Origin: Sphingobacterium pedocola
GTDB lineage: Bacteria > Bacteroidota > Bacteroidia > Sphingobacteriales > Sphingobacteriaceae
Assembly: GCF_015209965.1 (NCBI RefSeq)
Contig: NZ_MU158689.1
Location: 1,345,656 to 1,409,655 of the forward strand
Direction: 5' to 3'
Length of the DNA: 64,000 bases
The notes below the pieces were generated by a model, which saw only the letters and a list, made by a program, of their open reading frames with translations, had not been told where the DNA came from and ran no database searches. The translations under genes and the position numbers were made by a program. Below, piece after piece: positions 9,426 to 16,946 of the stretch; the first letter of the stretch is position 1; each line of letters starts with the position of its first letter.

Positions 9426-9581
9426 CTGTAGATAGATGAATTTTTTAAAGGGCATCTACAGACTGTAGTAGCGCATTATTAACCTTTGATAAATTGTTCC
9501 ACGCATTTTTAACAAAGTAGCGCATTTTCGCATTCGTGATCACGCTCAATTAATCATCGGAGCAGGACGCTACTCCGATGA
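9426..9581 (+). promoter_or_regulatory. Hairpin-rich control region upstream of the 43-codon ORF
   Basis: Two inverted repeats are visible: CTGTAGAT (9426-9433) with ATCTACAG (9454-9461), and a 9-bp perfect stem TCATCGGAG (9554-9562) with CTCCGATGA (9573-9581) just before the small ORF. GCGCATT-type words recur three times between them. This could be a regulator site plus a leader hairpin. No clean TAnnTTTG box is assigned. Confidence 0.4.
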
Positions 9582-9608
9582 CACTTTTAACATTTAAAAA
9601 AAAATAAA

Positions 9609-9740
9609 ATGAAAAGAGACGAATCCATGATCGTAGAGCAAATGATGCTCCCTTCAACTCCGACAATCGCGTTGGCTGAAATTCTTCGATACGAAGATTT
9701 ACTAGACCGGGAGAAGAAGAACGACCTCGTGTGGCTGTAG
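9609..9740 (+). CDS. 43-residue ORF, possible precursor or leader peptide
   Basis: ATG 9609 to TAG 9740, preceded by an A-rich stretch. The product starts MKRDESMIVEQMM and ends LLDREKKNDLVWL. It is acidic and amphipathic, has no Cys and no classical leader cleavage motif. It sits between a leader hairpin (9554-9581) and a strong terminator-like hairpin (9761-9809), directly upstream of the acyltransferase-like gene and a LytS/LytTR pair. It may be a real peptide or a leader ORF used for attenuation; coding is not proven. Confidence 0.45.
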   Translation: MKRDESMIVEQMMLPSTPTIALAEILRYEDLLDREKKNDLVWL

Positions 9741-9760
9741 CCCCGACATGTAATTAACCC

Positions 9761-9809
9761 ACAAGTGAAGATCCGACGTGGGTCACCCGCGGCAGCGGTC
9801 TTCACTTGT
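9761..9809 (+). terminator. Terminator-like or attenuator hairpin
   Basis: An 11-bp perfect stem, ACAAGTGAAGA (9761-9771) with TCTTCACTTGT (9799-9809), has a GC-rich inner part and is followed by TTATTATTATAA. It separates the 43-codon ORF from the acyltransferase-like gene, so it could end a short peptide transcript with partial read-through. Confidence 0.6.
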
Positions 9810-9839
9810 TATTATTATAAACCTAATAGTTTAACATCC

Positions 9840-10796
9840 ATGAAAGACGTACTATCTCCCGCGGGCAATGCACGAACCTATCGTCAATTTGCCCACTACT
9901 GCCACAATCTTACCTTGCTCTTTCCAGACATCACACTCGAAGAAAGCGCCAGGTATTACGCACAAACGATGGCGTTGCAACAGCCTAAGCCCTTCGATCC
10001 GGACGAGATCGATACGGTCCTGATCTCCCGTATACAAGCCATTACGTCCAACTATCAAAATCGAAGCTGTATCTGGATAGCATTTCACACTGGTCCGTAT
10101 CCGATTCTGGCACATCTACTACATCATTGCGATGGCACACCTCTTACAATACTGATGAGTGCACAAGCCTATACCGATTATAGACGTGTATACATTGATC
10201 GGCGACTAAATCTGCAAAATATCGATATGATCAACGTTCAGCAGCCCAGCGCTATTTGGTCCATACATCGTGCATTACGTAAAGGACGGCAGCTGCTTGC
10301 TTTTATAGACGGTAACATGGGATTGACTGCAAATAGTAGAAACCGACTTTCTGTATCCTTTGGTGAACACCAGTGGCAGATTCGAACGGCGCTGCCACAT
10401 TTGGCTCATCAATACGGTATACCGCTAGTTCCGCTATACCTTGTCCATACCCCCTGGGACGCATTGACCTGTTTTAGCGGGTGCGCTTACTGTCCCTCAG
10501 GGATGAACCGCACAGATTTTGCAAACCTAAGCTTACAGTCCATATGCGGTGACTTCGTAAAACAATTGCCCAGCGACACAGCAAACTGGAAAGGCTGGCT
10601 GTTTGTACACCACGATGTGATCCGCTCCGGGATTGAACAGTCCTACAGCACAAAAGTTGCTGACCTGCTGCCCTATCCTACAACAAAAAAACATTATGTC
10701 ATGAGTCGAATCTCGGGTCGACTAACAGAGGTGGATCTATCATACTCGCAACAAAACAGTGGGTTTGTTGACAATTTGTCAAAGATTTATCGATAG
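9840..10796 (+). CDS. LpxL/LPLAT-like acyltransferase homologue with altered catalytic motif
   Basis: 318 residues from ATG 9840. The frame could be extended to 9765, but that would run through the hairpin. The fold pattern follows Lip_A_acyltrans/LPLAT proteins: IWIAFHTGPYPILAHLL (motif I), LLAFIDGNMG (motif II region), a VSFGEHQWQIRTALPHLAHQYGIPLVPLYLVH segment matching the FfG...lA..tgapvvP part of LpxL, and a C-terminal KQLPSDTANWKGW. Motif I normally reads H-x4-D/E; here it is H-T-G-P-Y-P, so the acidic residue is missing. It may use another residue, bind lipid without catalysis, or act on a non-lipid-A substrate. It lies next to a possible peptide gene and a two-component system. Confidence 0.6.
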   Translation: MKDVLSPAGNARTYRQFAHYCHNLTLLFPDITLEESARYYAQTMALQQPKPFDPDEIDTVLISRIQAITSNYQNRSCIWIAFHTGPYPILAHLLHHCDGTPLTILMSAQAYTDYRRVYIDRRLNLQNIDMINVQQPSAIWSIHRALRKGRQLLAFIDGNMGLTANSRNRLSVSFGEHQWQIRTALPHLAHQYGIPLVPLYLVHTPWDALTCFSGCAYCPSGMNRTDFANLSLQSICGDFVKQLPSDTANWKGWLFVHHDVIRSGIEQSYSTKVADLLPYPTTKKHYVMSRISGRLTEVDLSYSQQNSGFVDNLSKIYR

Positions 10797-10883
10797 ATAA
10801 ACTATTTTAATATTTAAATAAGTTTAGTAATTTCGATTTGGCAACGGACGAACTCGTCTCTATATGTACCCAAATACACTATT

Positions 10884-11963
10884 ATGACTAAACGAAGCTA
10901 TGAAAGACCCAGATCACTTTTTGTTCATCTAATTATACTTGTTGGTTACACACTTGTTTGGTACAACCTCAACAAGCCTTACAACAGAGAGCTCGTCTGG
11001 TGGAATACTTGTGCTATTGCTCTTGTGTACAGCAGTGTATATCTTGCCGTACGGAACCTGTTTTGGCGCGTCATCGAAAAGAAAATCATCCCGAGGACAT
11101 TTATCTTCCAGATGCTGCTTCTGTATGGTATACTTTATATGACCGTACTGACGCTACTCTACCTACTACCACGTAGCTCGACACATGTAATCTATAAATC
11201 TCATCTGCCCATCCGGTTAGACGATCTGCTACTGGGTACCCTACCCTTCTTTGTCCGGTACAGCATGTATGCCATCTTTAGCGTCTTGATCGAGCGGCAC
11301 TCCTATTTACAGTACCTCAAGTGGCGCGCCAAACGGCGCCTTGCGTCGCTCAAAAATGAAATCAGCGCGATGCAGCGCAGCCTGCATAGAAATGAGCTAC
11401 AGCAGCATATCCGATCAGGCTCGTCACACGGTCTAGGCAATCTATTGCAGGAACTCTACGACTGGACAGATCCGGGCAAAGCGAGTGCGTTGCCCCATAT
11501 GGAAGTCATTGTACACTACCTTCTGCTGGGTTTTTCTAACTATGAGCAATCGGCCTATATGAGCCTACAACGAGAGATCGACATGGTTAGCAGCCTGGCA
11601 GCCCTCTACGACGACAAGATCCGGGGAAGATTAGCCATTACAGTCGATGGGAAGGTCGCCGGACGGAAGATTCCCCGCTTCCTATTGCTCTCGCTCGCAC
11701 ACGATGTCGTCAAGCACACCGACTGGTCATCCCCCCATTGTCTTGTGGACATACAGATCGGGGTGACAGATGAAAGTTTTGTTTTGCACATTCAGAATAC
11801 CCGTGCCGCAACAGCGAACTGGCATACCGGACACGACGGTACAGGACTGCGGCGCCTGAGAGACAATCTGGACGCCCTATATCCCGGTCAATATTTACTG
11901 CATCACGATATGGATGGAAATCTATTCGAGCTCCATTTAGAAATCCACTATTTACGCAATTAA
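10884..11963 (+). CDS. LytS-type sensor histidine kinase, divergent
   Basis: 359 residues. Four predicted TM helices lie in the first 140 residues, then a coiled stretch (WRAKRRLASLKNEISAMQRSL), an H-box region and a GHKL-like domain ending in a G2 box (GTGLRRLRDNLDALYPG). In classical LytS kinases the H-box reads NPHFLFNxL. Here it is SSHGLGNLL with the His (H182) and Asn kept but both Phe replaced by Gly. The N-box is also poorly conserved. The gene precedes a LytTR regulator by 20 bp, so the two form a two-component pair. Kinase activity is likely but unproven. Confidence 0.7.
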   Translation: MTKRSYERPRSLFVHLIILVGYTLVWYNLNKPYNRELVWWNTCAIALVYSSVYLAVRNLFWRVIEKKIIPRTFIFQMLLLYGILYMTVLTLLYLLPRSSTHVIYKSHLPIRLDDLLLGTLPFFVRYSMYAIFSVLIERHSYLQYLKWRAKRRLASLKNEISAMQRSLHRNELQQHIRSGSSHGLGNLLQELYDWTDPGKASALPHMEVIVHYLLLGFSNYEQSAYMSLQREIDMVSSLAALYDDKIRGRLAITVDGKVAGRKIPRFLLLSLAHDVVKHTDWSSPHCLVDIQIGVTDESFVLHIQNTRAATANWHTGHDGTGLRRLRDNLDALYPGQYLLHHDMDGNLFELHLEIHYLRN

Positions 11964-11983
11964 TCAATTTTAAACATAGACAT

Positions 11984-12742
11984 ATGAAACAAAAAAAAAT
12001 TAGAGTAATGGTTGTTGATGATGAACCTGAAGCCTTGAAAAGCATCTCAGAGTTTGTCCGTAAAACCAAGATATTACATCTGGTATCCAGCGACAGAGAC
12101 CCCGCGGTAGCACTACATAAAATTTTTCGATTAAATATTGATATCCTCCTAATCGACATGGAGATGCCCGGTCTGTCGGGTCTGGATATTTTCGAGCAGA
12201 TCAAACACTTTACTGTGCCATCGTCGGGGCGCCGGCCACTCCGGGTTATAGCTTCTTCGGCCCATCGCGAATACGCAGCAGACACCTATAGGCTCCGTTT
12301 CACGGATTATCTGGTAAAGCCCTATAGCTACAGCACCTTTATGGATAGTATTAATAAGGTACTGGAAAGCTGGGATGCCGCATACGTGCGTCCGCCACAG
12401 ATAGACGACCTCTTTTTCGTACGTGAGGCAGGGAGCCTCGTCCAACAGCGCATTGATTTCAGCGAAATCGTTTATTTACAAGCAGATGCCATGGAAACCT
12501 GGATCTGGCTAGACAACGATACCAAAAAGAGAATAGCGCTTGGCCTGGGCCAAATTGAAGCGAGATTACCGTTTGATGCCTTCAAGCGATGCCACAAGTC
12601 CTACATCGTCAACGTAGATTACGTCCGCAAAGTCGTTGGTGATAGCATTGAGCTACATCAGATTAAACAAAGTATACCATACGGCGCTACCTACAAACAG
12701 AAGGACTTTGGTCTATGGGTTATTCACAATTCATTAGTATAA
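11984..12742 (+). CDS. LytTR-family response regulator
   Basis: 252 residues. Receiver domain at 1-125 with the acidic pair VDDE (D12-D13), phosphoacceptor D58 in LLIDMEMPG, and the conserved K in YLVKPYS. The LytTR DNA-binding domain occupies about 145-245 (IVYLQADAMETWIWL, FKRCHKSYIVNVDYVRKV). It is co-transcribed with the kinase at 10884-11963. Such regulators bind paired 9-bp direct repeats; the HTH gene, the palindrome cluster and the FN3/amidase cassette downstream are candidate targets. Confidence 0.87.
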   Translation: MKQKKIRVMVVDDEPEALKSISEFVRKTKILHLVSSDRDPAVALHKIFRLNIDILLIDMEMPGLSGLDIFEQIKHFTVPSSGRRPLRVIASSAHREYAADTYRLRFTDYLVKPYSYSTFMDSINKVLESWDAAYVRPPQIDDLFFVREAGSLVQQRIDFSEIVYLQADAMETWIWLDNDTKKRIALGLGQIEARLPFDAFKRCHKSYIVNVDYVRKVVGDSIELHQIKQSIPYGATYKQKDFGLWVIHNSLV

Positions 12743-12763
12743 CTATTAGAAAGGAGAAAACGT

Positions 12764-13042
12764 ATGGAGGACTACCTACACCGCTTATACCTGACACTCA
12801 AGCGCATGCACGAACTGATGGAAAACATCAGCAGTAATACGGACCTGATGGCGGACAAAAAGGACCAGGGGATTTTACTACGCGACGATGTGATCAAGTA
12901 TCTACGCATTAGCGAGCGTACTTACAAGCGCTATGTCAATCAGGGAAAACTGACGCCGCACCGTATAGGCAACATTGATACCTATCGAAAAGAAGACATT
13001 GAGCCGCTGTACAACGACCGTAAACGTCGGGGCCATATCTAG
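12764..13042 (+). CDS. Small HTH (MerR/excisionase-like) DNA-binding protein
   Basis: 92 residues with a good ribosome-binding site (AAAGGAG) before ATG 12764. The N-terminal helix carries MHELMENISSNTDLM. The HTH part (LRDDVIKYLRISERTYKRYVNQGKLTPHRIGNIDTYRKEDIEPLY) resembles the helix_turn_helix_17 proteins common in Bacteroidota and in mobile elements. It follows the LytTR gene by 21 bp, so it is in the same operon. The palindromic repeat cluster starts 36 bp after its stop, which makes autoregulation or target binding there a possibility. Confidence 0.7.
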   Translation: MEDYLHRLYLTLKRMHELMENISSNTDLMADKKDQGILLRDDVIKYLRISERTYKRYVNQGKLTPHRIGNIDTYRKEDIEPLYNDRKRRGHI

Positions 13043-13077
13043 CACCTTTGCCTTTTTCAGACGGCATCGGCGTCAAT

Positions 13078-13385
13078 CTTGATGCACCAAGACAACAACT
13101 TGGTGCATCAAATTAAGAAGAGGGCTGCAAGAGTTTCAAACTTGATGCATCAAGATCCAGCCCGGCTGCGTCCAAATTGAAACTTGATGCACCAAGTTTC
13201 AGACAGGCGTGCACAAGTTTCAAACTTTATGCATTAACATGCAAAGATGATGCGTCCAAACCCAAACTTCCCCCATCAAGTTTTCATCCAGTTAATCCCT
13301 CCTTCGCACTTGATGCCTTAAGATGCCAACTTTCCCCATCCTACGTCATACTTATGTATGCCTCCTTCAGACTTGGTGCATCAAA
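13078..13385. repeat. Cluster of 14-bp palindromes with about 42-bp spacing
   Basis: Seven copies of a core related to CTTGATGCATCAAG occur at 13078-13091, 13099-13112, 13141-13154, 13183-13196, 13225-13238, 13309-13322 and 13372-13385. Three successive copies are 42 bp apart and the next gaps are near multiples of it. The flanks are also repeated (GTTTCAAA or CTCCTTC before the core). The region 13043-13553 has no convincing gene; an overlapping 118-codon frame is only a shadow of the repeats. It may be a degenerate tandem repeat or an array of operators. From 13386 to 13553 I see only a short doublet of GGCCAATTCGGG (13431 and 13452). Confidence 0.7.
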
Positions 13386-13553
13386 AATGGCCGATCCTGC
13401 TCCGACCGGTTATCAACTGGCCTCATATAGGCCAATTCGGGTCATCTTGGGGCCAATTCGGGCCAACTGTCTTAATACGACTATCACCTATAGTAGGTTT
13501 GTTTCAAGATCAGCGGGAAGCGCGCTTCGCTGATCCATGGTTTTACAATTTAA

Positions 13554-14192
13554 ATGAGCACTCTTATGGTGACAACACACAGAGCCCTGAATGGCTTTAA
13601 AAGCATGAAAGATGACGAACTCGTCATCACGGTACAGACCATCCTCCGAGCGATGGATGGAAACACACACTTTGCCACGCCCAGTCCGGCCCTTGAAGAT
13701 GTACAGACGCAGCTGGACGATTTTACAGCTAAGCTTGCCGCAGTACGCAAACGCGGTGCGCCGGAAGACACGGCCTTGAAAAATGAAAGCCGTGTGATTC
13801 TGGTCGACATTATGGCCAAGCTATCGTATTACGTTAACCTTACGGCCAACGGTGTACTATCCGTATTGCTTAGTTCCGGCTTTCCGACCAATCCGATGCC
13901 TACTTCCGCACAACCACCGGTAAAGGTAACTGGTGTACGGTTAATGGATACGAATCAATCCGGACAGGTGCGCCTGCAGTTTCAGATGCAGAAGAAGGTA
14001 CGCATCTACGAGTATCGGTATGCGAAGACCGCGGAACCCGATAATTGGTCGGAGCGTAACAGTACAACCGATTCGCGGATTACGATTATCGCGCCTTTGG
14101 AACCTGGCGTCCGCTACATTTTTGAGGTGCGGGCGGTCAATCAACACGGCGCCGGTGACTGGAGCGACGGCGCATCCATTATCGTAAGATAG
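13554..14192 (+). CDS. Fibronectin type III domain protein of unknown function
   Basis: 212 residues, no signal peptide. The N-terminal half (1-115) is helical (MKDDELVITVQTILRAMDGN, then ESRVILVDIMAKLSYYVNLTANG). The C-terminal half is one FN3 domain (PPVKVTGVRLMDTNQSGQ to the end, with RYIFEVRAVNQHGAGDWSDGAS). Proteins with this N-terminal helical plus FN3 layout are frequent in Sphingobacteriaceae. It is the first of four consecutive plus-strand genes and ends at a strong terminator, so the downstream membrane/amidase genes may have separate control. Confidence 0.7.
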   Translation: MSTLMVTTHRALNGFKSMKDDELVITVQTILRAMDGNTHFATPSPALEDVQTQLDDFTAKLAAVRKRGAPEDTALKNESRVILVDIMAKLSYYVNLTANGVLSVLLSSGFPTNPMPTSAQPPVKVTGVRLMDTNQSGQVRLQFQMQKKVRIYEYRYAKTAEPDNWSERNSTTDSRITIIAPLEPGVRYIFEVRAVNQHGAGDWSDGASIIVR

Positions 14193-14202
14193 TTTATGCA
14201 TT

Positions 14203-14266
14203 CGAGGTGCCTCGGCACCCTGTTGGTTTTATCATTTTTTATTTCCGCCGGGCACCTCGTTTTTTT
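14203..14266 (+). terminator. Rho-independent terminator with a competing hairpin
   Basis: CGAGGTGCC (14203-14211) pairs with GGCACCTCG (14251-14259), followed by seven T. A shorter perfect hairpin, GGTGCC-TC-GGCACC (14207-14220), uses the same left arm and would disrupt the terminator if it formed first. Confidence 0.7.
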
Positions 14267-14287
14267 AACCCTTTAACTTTACACAAC

Positions 14288-14671
14288 ATGAACACATTTA
14301 AACAAAGCGCTTCTTTTACCGCCATGCCGGCCGGAAGCCTTACCCTCCTATCTAAGCTGTCGCTTTATCTCATTTGGCTTCTCACTTTCTTTATCATGGC
14401 AGATAGCATCGTCAAATTGGTCGATCCTTCAGCAGCGGTACTCGATATTGGTATTCTCTCGATGCTCCTCTTCGGTCTCATCTGTGGCATAGCCGCCATT
14501 TTCTGTAGCCTTTGGTTGCAGGAGCTGCTCTGGCAACCGTTTAAGACCATCCGTCAAAACCTAAGTACACATCTTAATAAACTTTCATCATGGCAACAAT
14601 GTATCCTTTATTTCTCGGTTTTCTTTTTATTGCTCTATGCCGCGCTCTGGGCCCTGGCCATTGTGATATAA
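14288..14671 (+). CDS. Small three-TM membrane protein (holin-like topology)
   Basis: 127 residues from ATG 14288; the longer frame from 14207 runs through the terminator. There are three hydrophobic segments: about 21-40 (KLSLYLIWLLTFFIMADSIV), 50-73 (LDIGILSMLLFGLICGIAAIFCSL) and 103-126 (CILYFSVFFLLLYAALWALAIVI). The basic loop lies between TM2 and TM3. No family is recognised. The gene overlaps the 5' end of the maximal CHAP amidase frame. Its size, TM number and position before an amidase suggest a holin-like role; that is inference only. Confidence 0.6.
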   Translation: MNTFKQSASFTAMPAGSLTLLSKLSLYLIWLLTFFIMADSIVKLVDPSAAVLDIGILSMLLFGLICGIAAIFCSLWLQELLWQPFKTIRQNLSTHLNKLSSWQQCILYFSVFFLLLYAALWALAIVI

Positions 14672-14680
14672 ATCAAAAGC

Positions 14681-14766
14681 ACGTCTTTGCGAGGAGCACC
14701 GCGACGCGGCAATCTGTGCTTTTGCCCCAAAGATTGCTTCTTCATTGCATTCATCGCAATGACGTG
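14681..14766. repeat. REP-like palindromic element, copy A
   Basis: An imperfect palindrome of about 85 bp. The arm CGTCTTTGCGAGGAG...GCAATCT is answered by AGATTGC...TCGCAATGACGT. It lies between the membrane protein stop and the conserved part of the amidase. It belongs to the same family as copies at 19714 and 27942. Confidence 0.75.
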
Positions 14767-15297
14767 GTAAATAAAGTCGTACACGATGTACAGGTCATCC
14801 CGACGAGTAATAGATTTCCGTCTTTGGAGGCCAGGGGGAATATCATTAACATTGCCGCTGCCGAACTTGGCGTTCAGGAAGCAACAGGTCATAACGACGG
14901 AGAGCGTGTGGAAACATACCTCCGCTACACCCATCTGGGCAAAGGATACGAATGGTGCGCGGCTTTTGTGAGCTGGTGCTACGGACAGGCAAACTTGTCG
15001 CAACCTCGCAACCCCTGGAGCCCAGCGTTATTTCCGCATGGCCGTACGTATTGGAAGAAAGGGAAATTTGCAGATCCGCAAGTTCGCGGGTTTGCAATTG
15101 CAGATATATTCGGCATCTATAGCAATACGGTCAAGCGGATAAACCACGTTGGCCTGGTCAAGCAGCAGCAAGGCGATTATATTGTAAGCATTGAAGGCAA
15201 TAGCCATAACCGGGTCGAATCCCGACGCCGGCATCTCCGCACCATCTATGCCCTATCAAACTGGATTGATGAACCGTCGGCGAGTATCCGTCCATAA
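14764..15297 (+). CDS. CHAP-domain peptidoglycan amidase/endopeptidase
   Basis: The conserved part begins at ARGNIINIAAAELGVQEATG. It carries the CHAP catalytic Cys and His: YEWCAAFVSWCYGQA and INHVGLVKQQ, with an SIEGNS end motif. This fits a cell-wall-cleaving amidase or endopeptidase. The start is uncertain. The frame is open back to ATG 14590, but that part overlaps the upstream membrane gene and is read through a REP-like element. I give GTG 14764, at the end of the element, as a possible start; TTG 14824 is another. The enzyme has no convincing signal peptide of its own, so export might need the neighbouring membrane protein. Confidence 0.7.
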   Translation: MVNKVVHDVQVIPTSNRFPSLEARGNIINIAAAELGVQEATGHNDGERVETYLRYTHLGKGYEWCAAFVSWCYGQANLSQPRNPWSPALFPHGRTYWKKGKFADPQVRGFAIADIFGIYSNTVKRINHVGLVKQQQGDYIVSIEGNSHNRVESRRRHLRTIYALSNWIDEPSASIRP

Positions 15298-15308
15298 CGA
15301 AAGAGAAC

Positions 15309-15731
15309 ATGCTAAAAATACTATTCCTCATCCCCTTGCTCTTCTACAGTTGTAATCTGTATCGAGAACGGCAGACAACTATGCAGCAGGAACAATCCCG
15401 TCGAGAAGAGCAAGCGCTGCACTATGAAGGTTATCGCACCGCTATGCGCGATAGTAGCCAGCGTCGTTGGACCTTTTGGACCGATGGCTGGTTATATTAT
15501 CATCCGGATTCGGGACTTTTAGCCCAAGGTGGACAACTGGAGCTTCGTGAGTCTGATGTCCGGAACTGGCAATCGGAAGGCAATATGCTTCAGCATGCGC
15601 AGAGCAGTCAAGAGACAACTACACTCCAACAAGACGAACAGGTTGAATTAAAGCACAAAAGCAGTCCCAGTTTTTGGCTTTACGTGATTCTTGCATTCGT
15701 CGTTATTTTAGGGTTCAGCTTCAAGCGCTGA
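15309..15731 (+). CDS. Lipoprotein with C-terminal TM anchor (u-spanin-like topology)
   Basis: 140 residues. N-terminal lipoprotein signal with lipobox LLFYSC (C15), then a charged, Gln/Glu-rich helical middle (RERQTTMQQEQSRREEQALHYEGYR, later HAQSSQETTTLQQDEQVELK). A C-terminal TM (WLYVILAFVVILGFSF) ends in KR. Outer-membrane lipid anchor plus inner-membrane C-terminal TM is the arrangement of phage unimolecular spanins. It follows the amidase gene by 11 bp. No sequence family is recognised; other envelope-bridging proteins share the topology. Confidence 0.6.
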   Translation: MLKILFLIPLLFYSCNLYRERQTTMQQEQSRREEQALHYEGYRTAMRDSSQRRWTFWTDGWLYYHPDSGLLAQGGQLELRESDVRNWQSEGNMLQHAQSSQETTTLQQDEQVELKHKSSPSFWLYVILAFVVILGFSFKR

Positions 15732-15874
15732 ACCCAACTTTAACCAACATTATCCCAACTATTACCAGCATTTTCCCAACTATTACCGGCTTTTAGACTG
15801 CTTTTCCTTGTACCTTTAGTCTACATACGAAGTAGACTTCGTCAACATATTTAAATACCATTAAATAACCCACT

Positions 15875-16882
15875 ATGAAGAAAAGTTTCCATTTACAGCT
15901 CCACGAGTATTTTAATTCCGTAGAAAGCCTCGGCGCGCTACAACTCGAACCTACCCTCCTGATGCAACATGCGGAAGCCAGCTATTGGAAGACGGGTAAC
16001 GACGAGGCAATCCTCCAGGAATTTGACGGGCAGCGCGGCTTCCTCTACCACCTTGATGTTAGCCTCGAAGCGTCTCGCATGATTCCACTTGAAATCGACC
16101 GGAGCGATCTGCATATCCTCTACGTATTATCCAGCGATGGGACCCTCTTTCTATACGATACAACTGCCGAACCCCTTACCGACATCGCTTGCGAGCGGGC
16201 GCGTTACCTTTATCTGCCACCAGATGATTACGCGATAGAACTCCCCAAGGGCCGGTCGCAGATCTTCGGGCTTTATTTTAGTGGGCGGATATTTCGGCAG
16301 GGCAACGAGCGACCCTACGATTTTCTTAAGCCCTTGATTAGCGCCTACCGCGATAAAGCAACGGAACCACAATGCAGTATCGATTTTAGAGTCGGCCCGC
16401 AGACGAAGCTGCAGATCGAGATCATTTGTAGGGAACTACGCGCAAAGCAGCTCAATAACGAAGCTTTTATCTACGCTAAGCTGATCCAACTGATCGAACT
16501 CTCCTTGGAAAAAGTTGGGCAGGAGCAAACCAAAGAGCAGCATGATAAGCGCATTGCCGTAAATGCCCGAAACCTGCTGGCGCTGTATATTGAAGATGAA
16601 GGGCAGTCTGCCAGCTTGAAAAGATTGGAAGCCGATTTGAAGCTCGATTCGGATACCATAAGCCGATCTTACAAGCGGCATTTTGGAACGACGTTAAGCG
16701 ACCTACGAGAAGAACTGCTACTGGAAAAAGCAAAAGAATATCTCCGCGCGGGGCATACCGCTACACAGACGGCCTACTCCTTGAACTATAGTTCTCTTGA
16801 TGCATTCGCCCGTTTCTTTAAAAAACATGCCGGCATGAGTGTTAGTGAATATGTACGGCGATTGCGAACGGGAGAAGAATAA
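15875..16882 (+). CDS. AraC-family transcriptional regulator
   Basis: 335 residues. The N-terminal ligand/dimerisation part is of unknown specificity. The C-terminal HTH_18 domain (about 235-330) has two HTH units: SLKRLEADLKLDSDTISRSYKRHFG and ATQTAYSLNYSSLDAFARFFKKHAGMSVSEYVRR. It stands alone, upstream of the S41 peptidase gene on the same strand (64-bp gap). The direct repeats before the MauE gene (20616-20648) look like AraC-type half-sites, but nothing ties this regulator to them. Confidence 0.85.
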   Translation: MKKSFHLQLHEYFNSVESLGALQLEPTLLMQHAEASYWKTGNDEAILQEFDGQRGFLYHLDVSLEASRMIPLEIDRSDLHILYVLSSDGTLFLYDTTAEPLTDIACERARYLYLPPDDYAIELPKGRSQIFGLYFSGRIFRQGNERPYDFLKPLISAYRDKATEPQCSIDFRVGPQTKLQIEIICRELRAKQLNNEAFIYAKLIQLIELSLEKVGQEQTKEQHDKRIAVNARNLLALYIEDEGQSASLKRLEADLKLDSDTISRSYKRHFGTTLSDLREELLLEKAKEYLRAGHTATQTAYSLNYSSLDAFARFFKKHAGMSVSEYVRRLRTGEE

Positions 16883-16946
16883 TTTCATTTAGCGTCCAAA
16901 AATTGTTATTTTAGAGCATGTTATTTATTTAAACCGCTCTATAATT

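Noticed and set aside
13078..13385. CRISPR array
   Set aside because: Spacing is regular, but repeats are only 14 bp, degenerate and palindromic. Flanking segments are similar to each other rather than unique spacers, and no cas gene is present.
13177..13533. 118-codon frame across the palindrome cluster
   Set aside because: Its product is only the translation of the repeats (LDAPSFRQ-type words recurring), with no ribosome-binding site.
14590..14763. Signal peptide at the start of the maximal amidase frame (FLGFLFIALCRALG)
   Set aside because: It is the out-of-frame shadow of the third TM of the upstream membrane gene, followed by REP-derived residues.
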